Source: Lonicera japonica
Taxonomy: Eukaryota; Streptophyta; Magnoliopsida; Dipsacales; Caprifoliaceae
NCBI GenBank assembly: GCA_021464415.1
Contig: JAKCWG010000479.1
Span: 58,435-122,434 of the forward strand
Direction: 5' to 3'
DNA: 64,000 nt
The notes under the pieces are model-generated. The model was not told where the DNA came from and did no database searches. It saw only the letters and a list, made by a program, of their open reading frames with translations. Position numbers and translations under genes: made by a program. Below are positions 53,524 through 64,000 of this stretch, piece after piece; position 1 is the first letter of the stretch, and each line of letters begins with the position of its first letter.

Positions 53524-54173
53524 CGCATACTCGGCCCGATATTATGTACCCGGTTAGCTTAGTCTCCAGATTTATGCATAATCCTTCGGTTCATCATCTT
53601 GGAGCAGCAAAGCGTATACTACGCTATGTTCAGGCCACACATAATTATGGGATTTGGTACAAGTCAGTTCCTCAATTTGAATTGGTTGGGTACACCGACA
53701 GTGATTGGGCAGGTTTTGTCGATGATCGAAAAAGTACAAGCAGTTACATTTTTAGCCTTGGTTCGGGAGCTATATCTTGGGTGTCAAAGAAGCAAGCTAC
53801 TGTTGCATTATCGTCTTCCGAAGCAGAGTACGCAGCAGCGTCATTAGCCGCGTGTCAAGCAATTTGGATGAGAAGAATTTTGGCAGATCTTCATCAAAGT
53901 CAAAAAGAACCAACTGCTATTTATTGTGATAATAATGCTACAATCTCGATGATGAAGAATCCAGTTTTTCACGGGAGAATGAAGCACATTGAAATCCGTC
54001 ACCACTTTATTCGTGATGCTGTTGTGGAGAAAATGATCGTAATGAAGTATTGCCCAACTAACGACCAAGTTGCAAATGGACTGACCAAGGCACTTTCTTA
54101 TTCGAAGTTTGTCATGTTTCGATCTTCTCTTGGTGTCACTTACTTTGCATCAAGGGGGAGTGATAAAGGTTGA
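53499..54173 (+). pseudogene. Copia RNase H
   Basis: This frame (offset from RT) carries TRPDIMYPVS, the RNase H motifs GYTDSDWAG, SSSEAEYAA and YCDNNATI, and HIEIRHHFIRD. It is open, and its stop lies 13 bp inside the 3' LTR, as often in compact Copia elements. Confidence 0.9.
54151..54160 (+). other. Polypurine tract of the Copia element
   Basis: CAAGGGGGAG directly precedes the 3' LTR at 54161. Confidence 0.85.
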
Positions 54174-54487
54174 TGCAGTAAAACTCCTTGTTGTTTTAGG
54201 ATTGGTATACAGAATAGTTAGTTCCTAATTTAATGGAGTTAGTGGAGTTGTTAGTTGGTTTGTGTTTCTATATTTAGGTTGCACTACCTGATGTGGGGAT
54301 GCCCACTATGGTTATTTTTTATCTTTAAATAAGCTTAAGTGCAGTAGTTTTTTAGGTGTGCAAAATTCCTCTTTTGTATTTTTAGTTTGAAGCGTTAAGT
54401 AAAATTCTCTTTGTTCCTCTAGAATAATTCCTCTGCATATATAAATTTTAGTCACCTATTTTACTGCCTTTATTCCTTTTTCCAACA
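54161..54487 (+). repeat. 3' LTR of the Copia element
   Basis: It has the same length as the 5' LTR, is followed by GTAAT at 54488-54492, and shows eight base differences from 43356-43682. Confidence 0.93.
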
Positions 54488-54492
54488 GTAAT

Positions 54493-55655
54493 GTATTAAT
54501 AAAAGGATAATATTATTCACTTAATATATACAACAAGTAGTCATGAATAAAGTTGATTCTCGAAAATATATAAATGAAGATAGAGCATATAGGATTAGAG
54601 TTAAACAAAGGTCTTTTCTGTTCAAGGGTTGAAAACATGTTCACAATAATGTGGTTTATGGTAAGTTTAAGACCAAAACGTTTTCAGATAGTTTGCTTAA
54701 TTCACTTTTGTTTAACTCACAAATTACAAAATAGGTGGAATAATTGCTCAGTAAGTTTTCGAGGAGGTAATGATATGATAATTAAAAGTGTCTTTCCACT
54801 ATTTCATAGGTGAAATTCATGTAGGATGATGAAGTCCTATTAAAAATATAAAGGAAAAGCAGATAGCTAGAAAATGCCAATGGACGAGAAAGGATGCAAA
54901 GAGATTATAAAGATGTACAAGTGAAAAGTAGAAGGCAAGAAGAGGGTGATGCAAAGGACAAAAAAAAGAAAGGTAGATGGTTAACATACCGATTAATACA
55001 TTCTTATGCCACTCTGAACCACTTCTCTCATTGCACCTTACTTTTAAATGGGTGAGAGGCTGCATCGCTTCAACTGTGGGCATCGTCACCAATTTCGTGC
55101 ATTTCAACATACTCGGGATTGAAGAGACGACAGGTTTCCCAGCCAGTCTGGTAGAGGCTCCATATCATCAATATCACGTAATCGCAAATGGGTCAATGAA
55201 GAAATCGAGGTGCCAAAGTTGCTTAGGCAAATGACTCAAGCTTTGGCCACCCGACCAACCATAGCTATAGGACTGAGGATATGCTACTACATGTGGTACA
55301 AAGAAATATCAGGTAAATTATGATCTTCATGCATTCTACAACAAGACACAAATGATTTTAATGAAAATATATATGTATAAAATTATATCTCCCCTCTACT
55401 CTTCTTTTGAATATAAAAAAAATTACATTTCTAACAGTTGATAACATCATAATATTTTTCAAAGATGATATTAGTAGATAATAATTATAATATTATCAGA
55501 CATAGAATGAAAGCGGTTCCCCCAAAATATTTTAATTAACAAATAAAATATGCTCATGACAACAATATTACTAGAGAGGTACAGAGATTTTGTTATTGTA
55601 CTAAAAAAAGAAAGGTGTTTAACAAACTGAATTTAAAATAATAAACATCGTTAGA
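54493..55655. other. Intergenic, no firm gene
   Basis: The left end continues the repeat into which the Copia element inserted. Around 55100-55290 a plus-strand run (NEEIEVPKLLRQM) reads protein-like but could not be assigned. The rest is AT-rich. Confidence 0.35.
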
Positions 55656-55684
55656 GGATTAAACCTTTACAAGTATAATCTTTC

Positions 55685-55790
55685 TCACTACACTCAACAA
55701 GTGTTATTCTTCTCACAACACTCTACAAGTGTAATTCTACTCACCACACTCAACAAGTGTGATTCTACTCACCACAATCAACACAAGAAT
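55685..55790. repeat. Tandem repeat CACTCAACAAGTGTGATTCT type
   Basis: Three to four imperfect units of about 32 bp around ACTCAACAAGTGT and TTCTACTCACCACA expand a segment that is single-copy in the 2829 LTR. Confidence 0.75.
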
Positions 55791-56351
55791 TAACCTTCTT
55801 GCTATCTTATGAGATAAACCTCTCACAATTGATGAATAAAGATAGTTTGGTGATTCACACCAATGAACAATAACTCTCAAGTGTATTTGAAGACTACAAA
55901 TGAAGCTCACACTAGAGTTATCGAGATTGATCAATAAATAAGCTCAAAGATGAAGAATATAATCAATGAAATGAATTGAATACTTGAATAACTTTGTATA
56001 TATGTAAAATGAGTTTGTAGAATGATTCAAGTATATTATAACATGTCTAAAACGCCATATATATATAGCTCCCAAAAGTATATGGCCGTTGGGAGTGATT
56101 AAAAAAGGTTTTGGGTCAAAGGTATACATTTTCAACCTTTCCAAATTACAGCTACTTTTGTTGTTAGAAATTCAAATTGTTTTGATAATATCTCCTAATC
56201 TAACCGTTGGATCATGCTCAAATTTTAGTCAAAAGTGATAAGAGATATTGTTTAACTACTGTAAAAATTTCAAAATGATCGGAGTCCGAGAAAGCCTCCA
56301 TCAGACCGTTAGATCAAAGCTGTGTAAAAACTGAGCAAATCTTAAATGTAA

Positions 56352-56900
56352 GAGTAAACAGCGCAAATGACCACTAAAATTTCGATACAGTACCACTTTG
56401 GCTATCAAACTTTAAAACGAACCATTTTGGCCATTCAACTTTGGAGTGAGTACCACTTTGGTCATTTTTTCCAATTTGACTGTTAAATTGAACGGAATAG
56501 AACCATATGCAAGCACGTGACTTCATTTAAGCGTATTTTAATCATTTTTGTTATAAAATGGGCCAAATTACATTGTTTGTTGAAAATATTACTATGTTTT
56601 ATATACTATGTGTGTTTCATTTTAGCGAAAATTATTGGAAGGAAAGATTATTTTGTTATAATATGACCAAAATGACTTTACACGAAGTCATGTGCCATGC
56701 AAATATATTAAATTTAACAGCTAAATTGGATGGAATGGTCAAAATGGTACTTACTCCAAAGTTGGATGACCAAAGAATTGGACAGAATGATCAAAACGGT
56801 ACTCATTCCAAAGTTGGATGACCAAAGTGGTTCGTTTTGAAATTTGATAGTCAAAGTGGTATTAGATCGAAAGTTTAGTGGCCTTTTGGGCTGTTTACTC
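56352..56900. mobile_element. Mutator-like MITE
   Basis: This 549-bp element has terminal inverted repeats of about 26 bp starting GAGTAAACAGC and 9-bp duplications TAAATGTAA (56343-56351 and 56901-56909). It splits the LTR remnant, whose intact relatives give the empty site. The interior has repeated TACCACTTTGG words and no transposase. Confidence 0.85.
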
Positions 56901-57604
56901 TAAATGTAAAATAAAAACATTTTTGCAATTTAGCAATTTAGTTCCAAATACAATTCTAATGATTTGTGAACCTCAAAGATATGTTTCTAAGATACCTATT
57001 TTTATGAGAGTTTAAAATATGATCATTTAAAATTAATATGAATTTATTTTGAAACTCAGTCTTTGTAAAATGATGTTTTTCAAAGAAATTCAATTTCAAG
57101 CTTGTTTGAATCAATCTTTAAAAGATGAATGAATATGTTTGAGTTATAGATATTGATCAATCAAGAAACTTAACATAAATCCTAAGCACTCACTTAATTA
57201 TCGAATTAACGAGTCTTCGAATTCTTTGATTTGTTTATTCAATATGATCTTTACTTGCATCATTTGCCTTGAAACTTTTTCATCTATTCCGTTGATCTTT
57301 GATCTTCATGAATTGCATGAGTTCATGTGAGAGTAGAGAAAATATCGTGGAGTGGTGATTCACTTGATAAGGTTTCCGTTTTAGTTCTAGGGATACTTTG
57401 GGTAAAACAATGTAGCTTGTGAAATCAGTTTAAACCAAATACATTTAAAATACACATGATTAACTTTTTGTCATTATCAAAATAAAATTAAGACCTTTTA
57501 GGTCAACACTCATTATCTTCAATTCCAATTCAAATTCTGATATCAATTTCTCCACCTTAAAAATCTATCTTTTTCATCAGGTTTCACCTCATTCCCCTTC
57601 TCCC

Positions 57605-57961
57605 ATGGCAACTTTTCCCTCAATTTATCCCCTTCCACTGATTTCAAATCACTCTTATTTTGATAATCTCTACTACCATGAGAAGAAGAAAAAGAAAAGA
57701 CAAAGACATAAAAGTGTGAATAATTTTGATAACCTCCTCCACCAATCCCAACCACCTGCTGTCCGTTATTTCTGGCCCCCGCCCTCACCGCTGCTGCCTC
57801 CACCATCGCCACCACCACCGTTACCTCCACCATTGCCACTACCATTGCTGTCTGTCTTCCACAACTTATTTTCATCTAAAAAGGCCAAGCGAAGGAACGT
57901 TCCTACATCTCCTTCATCGCCGCAGCCACCATTCACGTCGGCGCGTGCATCAAGACCTTAA
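57605..57961 (+). CDS. Proline-rich ORF, possible gene fragment
   Basis: This 118-aa ORF has a basic stretch (EKKKKKRQRHK), a proline run (about residues 58-80) and then LLSVFHNLFSSKKAKRR. That pattern is reminiscent of plant proline-rich proteins of unknown function. There is no signal peptide or known domain I can name. The reverse strand at 57540-57660 also reads protein-like (GDKLREKLPWEKGN), so the region may be a rearranged fragment. Confidence 0.3.
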   Translation: MATFPSIYPLPLISNHSYFDNLYYHEKKKKKRQRHKSVNNFDNLLHQSQPPAVRYFWPPPSPLLPPPSPPPPLPPPLPLPLLSVFHNLFSSKKAKRRNVPTSPSSPQPPFTSARASRP

Positions 57962-59013
57962 ACCTGAAATGTACATGTAATTACCCATAATCCTCTATTA
58001 CCGGTAAAGACAAGCAGTTTCAATAGCGTGGAAGACAACACAAGCAGCGGCGGTACCTTTTTTTTTCTCGTTGGTATTTTTCTTTTTCTCGAATTGGTTC
58101 TATATTATCTTCTTCTTGTTCTTGCTAAGGGAATTTCTCTCTCTGTGAAATGGTTTTAAGAGACCATTTATCTTGAATTTGATCTAGAAAGCTTGGACTA
58201 GGCTTCCTCTTCTTCTTTGTGGAGTTAATTTGTTGTTGGGTATGAATTTGATTAGAACAATATACCTTGAAATTAAGGGTTTTGAAAGTGTTTGCAGAGT
58301 GGTTTTTTTTAGATAGATAAATGAAGTGGAAGCGAGAGAACCTGAAGGTTCAAGGAAAATGGCAAAATGAACATAGTGACCAGAGTCAAATTGGTGAACT
58401 CTCCGCCTTTGGTGAGTAGAGTTAATCCTCATAATTTACCTTTTTTTTGATAGTGTGTTTGATTCAGCTTTTAATGTGCATTTAGATCTGGCTCTGTTTT
58501 CGGCGACATATGTGGAGGAGATGGAGAGGATGGTGAGAGTCAGGGGATTGTGCGTTGTGGCGATGGATGAATGTGGGAGGGTTCTTCTTTCTCTCTCTAT
58601 AGTTCTTTCTCTTGTTTTTTTTATCGTGATTTGGGAGATAAATTATTCGATAAGAGTGTTTGTTAATTGATGAGGACAATTTTGGTATTTTAGACATAAA
58701 ATTGGAGAGAGTTAATAGTCAACATTAGGTGACTCACGGAATAGTATAAAATAGCACCTAAAGCTCAATTTTTAGAAACTTTGGTACCCAAAGCCCAATT
58801 ACAGCAAAACTTTGGTATCCAAAACCCAAATGACCCTATATATATAGAGGGGATATGGTATATATTGGTCTGTACACAGACCTGCCTTTATCAACAAATT
58901 TTTGTAATTGAAAAATGCTTCTCATGTTTTAGTGACAAAAATCGTAGCTAATGACAGATCCGTACTAGATTTAGATGGGAAGTGTATATATATATAAAAA
59001 AATTTTAAAATAT
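57962..59013. other. Intergenic, no gene seen
   Basis: Mixed AT-rich sequence, with T-rich runs near 58060-58130. Near 58745-58815 the phrase ACTTTGGTAYCCAAARCCCAA is repeated. No terminus was identified. Confidence 0.4.
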
Positions 59014-59210
59014 CACTACAAGAATTTTGATCGTTTAAGTCACTTAAAAGGTGACTTAAATGATCATTTATGCCACTTTTAAATTTATCCTTGAGTGACT
59101 TCATAGGCGGTGTCATAAAAAATTCATAAAAGTGACTTAAGAAAGTCGTTGATTAATGACATAACATTAACTTAAAAGTGACTTAAAACTAATAAAAAAT
59201 ATAGCTTTTG
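59014..59210 (+). mobile_element. CACTA (En/Spm-like) terminus
   Basis: CACTACAAGAA is the classic CACTA terminal sequence. It is followed within 200 bp by at least six copies of AGTGACTTAA-type subterminal repeats in both orientations, as in En/Spm elements. The opposite terminus (TTCTTGTAGTG) was not seen in the window. Confidence 0.65.
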
Positions 59211-61232
59211 CACCTGCTCATAATTTAGCTACCATATAATTTCATTAATCATTCCAATTAACAAAGAAATGATTTTTTAGCTTGTGTTTCACCATTCAGA
59301 AATCCAAATCAATACATCCCAAACAAATAATGTTCCAAATAACTCAAGAATCCATTAAAACAATTTCCAAGAAATCAACACAATGGAAAAAAGAACAAAA
59401 ATAAATCCTATAAGGATGACTAAAATGATTTCTCCCCAATGTACATTGTGGAACAATGTAGTTTTCCCTTTGCTCAAAACATGATTGAAAGAAAAAACTC
59501 AAAATTCATGAAAAGTCGCATATGCTTTAGATTTCAATAGCCTTGATACCCTTATTATCATCTATAGCAGTTACATACAACCATCCTTGATCCCATTTGA
59601 TGCTAACTTTCTGTATATTTCCAATCCCATCACTTAACCTCCTGTCACTATTCCATACCGAAATATAAACAAAATTAGTCAAGATCAACAGTCAGCTTAC
59701 CACAAAGCAATCTTCTCTGTGTTGATTTTTTTTTCACCTGAAATAATACACTAACCAGAATAAAAGTCAAATAGTTAAATTATTTTTTTTCTAAGAGAAG
59801 GTAAGGTCTAAGTCTCCCTTTTATTACAAATAACAAATAAACCTTTCATTGAAAATTTTAGGATTGGTTTTCTTTGTTTGTAATTAAAGAGATAGAATTA
59901 GACCTCACTTTTTAAAAAAAAAAAAAAAGATTAAATAAAAAAATCCAATAACAATATGAGCCATCTTTACAAAAAGACCAGTTTAGAAAGTAATTTAAGA
60001 AAGGATTAGGCTCATTAAAGACCGATATAATAGAAACAATGCCAAGAATACAACTTATTTTCAATGTGTGCTGATAGTTTTTCCTTGGTTTGTAGTGCAG
60101 TTATAAATATATGTATTGTAGCTGTTAGCTTGGTATTATCTCTGTCAGCTCCAGAAAGGGAAAATGAAACACCCATGTTCCAATTAGGGCCTGTGCAGAA
60201 GTTAGTAGAGGAAAAAGGCAAGAACTTACACAAGAGGAGAAAGTAAAATGTTTGGTTTATACTAGGAGATAACATAACTAGTGAGGCATTGGGTAATTCA
60301 AAATAAACACATCAAATCAAACTTCAAATGCCTAAAAATTAGCGTAAAAATCTTTGCCATAGCTTCAGTACACTAAAACTGACCGGCTTTGTAGCATCTA
60401 ACATGCTCTTGACTGCACCTTCATCATCATAAACTTTCCACGAGCATGAATGTGCCTTTAGAAAACAAATAAAAATAACTCAAAAAAAGTACATTGAGGT
60501 GAACACTAAAATTGGGGTATTCAGTTTTGCAATTAAACTGATGAATCTTGAAAGTACCAAGGTCTACTACTTGTTTAAAGTTGAAGATCTGGTTGGCCGA
60601 AAATCATGCAGAACATCTTGAGAGGGGATGCAAATTGAAACCAAAATTTGGAATGGAGACTAAATTTGGTCCGACTGCACTGTACCTAGAGTGTAATAGT
60701 TGCAGTACTTTTGAGGTTGTAATATAGTAGCCATGCTGAGCTGCTTATTAATACGAAAAGCTCTGCCCTAGTCTGCCTTCTTATCTTTGTTTGTTGTTTA
60801 TAGATTCATTTTACTCTTTCAATAGAAGGCATCACAATTTTTTATGGCTATACGTGCCAGCAAAATTCATTCAGTTCATGTACAAACTCAATCTCTCTTG
60901 TCTGTTATCATTTTATGATTATACTATGTAACTGAATAAATTTGTTTGCTGAGTATCAGCATTTACTTTAGTTCAGACCTGTCTTTTGAACAAGCCCTTT
61001 ATGTTAAGCTACCAAACTTCCACAAAAGTGTTTTCTTTAAAAAAAATTTAGCAATACACAGGCTCTGATCCAAGCAGAATAGGTGTAGGATTGGAATTGA
61101 ACCGTCACCCAATTAGCTTGTAAGTGGATGGCAGTAAGTGTAGGACAACACAAAGCCAAGAGGAAAAAATATAGCAGTCTCTTACAAGTATATATAACAA
61201 AGGGTAAACTCTGTTGCCCAAGCATATTTTTA
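59211..61232 (-). other. Possible decayed gene body, minus strand
   Basis: Two exon-like pieces are visible on the minus strand. About 60458-60380 follows an acceptor-like TTTTCTAAAG and reads SWKVYDDEGAVKSMLDATKP. About 59650-59530 reads GNIQKVSIKWDQGWLYV and ends in TAA. I cannot assign a family. The stretches between look intronic. Confidence 0.35.
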
Positions 61233-61326
61233 CCTTAATCTGCTTGAGTTGAGCTTCTACAAATGCTCTTTTAGAGTTCTCCCATGCTCCAATTGCACCA
61301 AGTTTTCTATATGCCCTATTTGGTTT
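61233..61326 (-). pseudogene. Remorin-like exon
   Basis: The minus-strand frame NRAYRKLGAIGAWENSKRAF continues VEAQLKQIK and then meets a donor-like GTAAAAAT. WENSK followed by an A/V-EAxLKxI run is the start of the conserved remorin C-terminal domain, a coiled coil of plasma-membrane nanodomain proteins. The rest of that domain was not found downstream, so this looks like an isolated exon. Confidence 0.6.
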
Positions 61327-61344
61327 TACCATAAATCATGCAAG

Positions 61345-63096
61345 GAAGATTATTATATCAATTAGATCAAAGGATAAAACAAATTGACAATTATTATGCA
61401 GAAACATAAAGTTAAAAAACGAATGCGTGATACAAACATGACGAGACATAACGTATGCATTAATTTATTATATTGAATCGATAAATTCCTTTAAATGCCA
61501 GTAAAACCTGAAATGATACAAAAACGGATAAGAAACATTTCTTAATGAATCATATACACATAAGGAATTGTTGACATGAAACAAATATAACACCTGACCG
61601 TAATTTTCGCAAACATTAGTACTAAAGCTTTGTTAATTTTGGTGAAGAAAGTGATTTTGTTTCGTAATGTTCCCCATCCTTGACTACAAAGTTTCTCCCT
61701 AATTGCCAAGATCCACCAAAAAAATAAAGGAAAAGAGAAAGACATGCTAACTTGAGAAGATTGAGTAAAACAAGTTGGAAGGTGCCAAAATTGGTACTTT
61801 GAGATTATAAATTATTAACAGTTTATCTCCTCAGACGTTACTATAACACACGCTCAACTCACATTGTCAAAAACACAAACACTTGGAATGCAAAAATGTT
61901 GGAAGTATAAATTTCAAACACTTTTTTACCAATAGTCCAACAACATATCTCTAGCAAACAATGAAATATCTGCAATTTTTTTAATCTTATGGTACAAACA
62001 AATGAACAGAGCTCTACCAACAAGAAACAAATTTGCAGTTGTAATCATATCAATATAGATTGTTTATTTACTTATTATTCAATATGGTGTGTTTTTAAAG
62101 AATAAAGTTAGTAACAGAGTAACAATTTCCATTACCGGTTGTTGGGGATGGTTAGATAATCTACTCAGGTAAGATTTATATGCATCTGACTGTCCAAATA
62201 ATCATTTAATGGTAATTCTCAGAAGACAAATGAAGGAAGCTCTTTGAAGGTGGAACTCAATAAATGATATTGGCAATGGCAATAATTTACTAACCTAACC
62301 ATAATTATTACATGTTATTGAATACAAAAATGAGTCCTATAACAGATTATTTATCAGTGCATTAACATAAAATTCACAAACCAATTACTATCGACATTGT
62401 TAGATCTACGCAGAAGATTTGAGATTTTACTATTCAATTGTCGTCCTGAAACCCTAGCTCCTAATTTCCATAAATGGACCAATTTCCCAATCTCAACAAA
62501 ACCTAACTGATTTTCTATAAGCCGACGATGATGATTAAATATGCAATCACAATAATAATATCAGTACGGATGGAGAAAAGGAGGATTTTGAGGAAGAAGA
62601 ATGAGAAATGATGACCTAACTGCAGCAATATTGGCGCCGATTAAAAGTTAATAATATCTCAAAAAATGTTAATTCTTTTTAGAATATTTTTTTATTTAAT
62701 TAATTAAGAATCTTAGTTCTTTATTAAAAGTTTCAAATAAAGAATATAATTTCAATTTTGAAACAAGTGTGAACGCACAAAATCTGATTAAAAAAACCAG
62801 TTTTGTTGCTATTAGTATAAAAACTGAATTTATAATTTGTAATGGAAAGTGTAATTCCTCTATGATACATAAGTCCATAGTATCTTGAAAATATTTTGGA
62901 GTATGCCTGCCGGGCTATGTGTAACGGAAGGTGGGCAATGCCCATTGTTAATTATTAAATGTGTTTATTTTTTACAAAATTTTTTTGGAAAAAATTGTTC
63001 TAAAATGTATAGCTATAGTTTGACTCTCTTATTACACACATATTGTGTGTTAGGCATATAGTTAAATTTTTGTCCCCAATAATATGTATTCATGGT
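61345..63096. other. Intergenic or 5' gene remnant
   Basis: Around 62430-62480 the minus strand has AGCTAGGGTTTCAGG, a motif common in plant 5' leaders. It could be the start of the minus-strand gene remnant. Otherwise AT-rich with nothing supportable. Confidence 0.3.
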
Positions 63097-63543
63097 CAGG
63101 GACGGAGCCAGAATTTTAGGTTTGGGGGGGACGAGAATATAAATGAATCGACAGCAAGAAATATTATTACAAAAATTATTCAACCTAAATTTTACCATCA
63201 AATAATAAGGCAAGTTAACGCAAAAAAATAACATATATAATATGTCAATATATATACAATTACAAAAAATACACACACATATATATATATACATATGATT
63301 ACCCATGTGAGCAAGTTACATTAAACACATTGACTTACTTAATCTTTTCAAAATAATTTGAGGGGACGATACTTAATCTTTTCAAAATAATTTAAGGAAG
63401 CCATACTTAATCTTTTTAAAATAATTTGAGGGGACGAACTTTTATATTTTTTTTATAAATACAAAATTACTACTATATCTAATCTATTTTTAAAAAAATT
63501 TGAGGTGGCGACCGCCCCCACGCCCCCCCTAGATCCATCACTG
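63097..63543. mobile_element. hAT-like non-autonomous element
   Basis: This 447-bp element is flanked by 8-bp duplications TTCATGGT (63089-63096 and 63544-63551). Its imperfect terminal repeats are CAGGGACGGAGCCAG and, from the right, CAGTGATGGATCTAG. No transposase is present. It contains a tandem repeat at 63335-63440. Confidence 0.85.
63335..63440. repeat. Three tandem units inside the hAT-like element
   Basis: Three units of about 35 bp share ACTTAATCTTTTCAAAATAA followed by TTTGAGGGGACGA or a variant. Confidence 0.85.
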
Positions 63544-63551
63544 TTCATGGT

Positions 63552-64000
63552 CCCGCCAGCCTATCTCTACCTATTGGAGCATATATTCAATTCAAGGATA
63601 AAGTTTCAATAAATAATAATCATTAATATATCGATATGAAAATTTGTAATATTCATGCACTTATAAAATATTAATTTCTTGAAATCGACATGATAGCGGC
63701 TGTTCCAAGATGGATATCACACCTGACGATTATTACCCACTGCTGTTCACGATCAAATTGACTCAAATTAAAAATTGTGACAGCTGCCCAATTCTATATA
63801 TTTCAAGCTTGCCATATTTGAAATTCTAGTTGCGCTGTACAACTTTTCTACCTACATTAAACTACACCTGCAATCGTTAAAATTCTTATGGTGAAAAGTA
63901 AAAGGATTTGACATTCTTTCCTATTTTAAATCAATTGAAGATTGTAACAAAACACAATATAATTTTTAAATGAAGATCTGTCTGTTCTCCCGAACACAGT
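63552..64000. other. Intergenic, nothing seen
   Basis: AT-rich end of the window with no supportable feature. Confidence 0.4.

Larger units (their letters stand above)
43356..54487 (+). mobile_element. Ty1/copia LTR retrotransposon with two nested insertions
   Basis: Its 327-bp LTRs (43356-43682 and 54161-54487) differ at eight sites by my count. The target-site duplication is GTAAT. A TGGTATCAGAGCA primer site follows the 5' LTR and a CAAGGGGGAG purine tract precedes the 3' LTR. Plus-strand order is gag, protease, integrase, RT, RNase H, the Copia order. Gag is split by a gag-only element (44084-48711) and a solo LTR (49112-50717). Without these the element would be about 4.9 kb, a normal Copia size. 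Several stops, a frameshift, a damaged zinc knuckle and a changed integrase residue make it non-autonomous. Confidence 0.94.
55656..57508 (-). repeat. Truncated LTR of the Copia-type family
   Basis: This matches the LTR at 2829-4511 from about the TTTACAAGTGTAATTCTT region to the end GGTCAACA at 57508. The first 350 bp or so are missing, and a 549-bp MITE is inserted at 56352. No partner LTR or internal region is seen. Confidence 0.8.

Noticed and set aside
43356..54487. The Copia element as autonomous
   Set aside because: Gag is split twice, pol has three stops and a frameshift, and the integrase lacks a catalytic Asp.
57542..57875. 110-codon minus-strand ORF rich in Val/Ala
   Set aside because: The Val/Ala part is the reverse of the plus-strand proline codons. 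Only the C-terminal third reads protein-like, so it is noted as a finding but not annotated as a gene.
60064..60246. 60-codon plus-strand ORF with a hydrophobic start
   Set aside because: Too short, with no homology recognised, and it lies in what looks like intronic sequence of a minus-strand gene remnant.
1..64000. tRNA, rRNA or snoRNA genes
   Set aside because: No A/B box pairs or conserved RNA cores stood out on reading both strands. A covariance-model scan was not possible, so absence is not proven.

Overview
The window is eudicot-type nuclear plant DNA: AT-rich, no operons, and built mostly of LTR retrotransposons nested in one another, MITEs and decayed gene copies. I see no complete, clearly functional ordinary host gene. 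The genes that can be recognised are plant families: an LRR receptor-like protein (RLP), LOB-domain (LBD) proteins, an MIF-like tautomerase fragment and a remorin exon. The species cannot be named from the sequence.

Layout. 1-18 kb: an RLP locus in duplicate. Copy A (1-2828, resuming at 10254) is a 5' stub cut by a very young 7.4-kb Copia-type element (2829-10253, 5-bp TSD CTCTC, 1683-bp LTRs with one difference seen by eye). Copy B (about 12250-17841) is a full-length RLP with two in-frame nonsense codons. 18-24 kb: dispersed repeats, a Stowaway-like MITE and an MIF/MDL tautomerase fragment. 24-35 kb: an 11-kb Tat-lineage Ty3/gypsy element on the minus strand (24180-35145, TSD GACTT), inserted into an older Copia gag and itself hit by a solo LTR. 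35-43 kb: relic repeats, a solo Tat LTR (36700-37449) with its empty site preserved in a paralogous repeat, and a hAT-like MITE. 43-54.5 kb: a 327-bp-LTR Copia element (43356-54487, TSD GTAAT) whose gag is split by a gag-only LTR element (44084-48711) and by a solo LTR (49112-50717). 54.5-64 kb: an LTR remnant holding a Mutator-like MITE, a proline-rich ORF, a CACTA terminus, remorin-like exon material and a hAT-like element.

The most striking observation is that two unrelated LTR retrotransposons each carry an antisense gene with the LOB-domain signature (CX2CX6CX3C, a GAS-like block and a coiled coil). In the Copia element at 2829-10253 the ORF is intact (256 aa) and stands where the integrase core, reverse transcriptase and RNase H should be. 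In the Tat element the homologous copy lies between integrase and the 3' LTR and has two stop codons. Both copies share about 300 bp of upstream sequence that looks like the 3' end of a Copia element. This suggests that a block made of a Copia 3' end plus an LBD gene moved between retrotransposon families.

An order of events can be read from the nesting. The Copia gag relic came first, then the Tat element, then the solo LTR inside its 3' LTR. Separately, the 43-kb Copia element preceded both of its nested insertions. The 2829-10253 element appears to be among the most recent arrivals. All comparisons were made by eye; identities and ages need real alignments.
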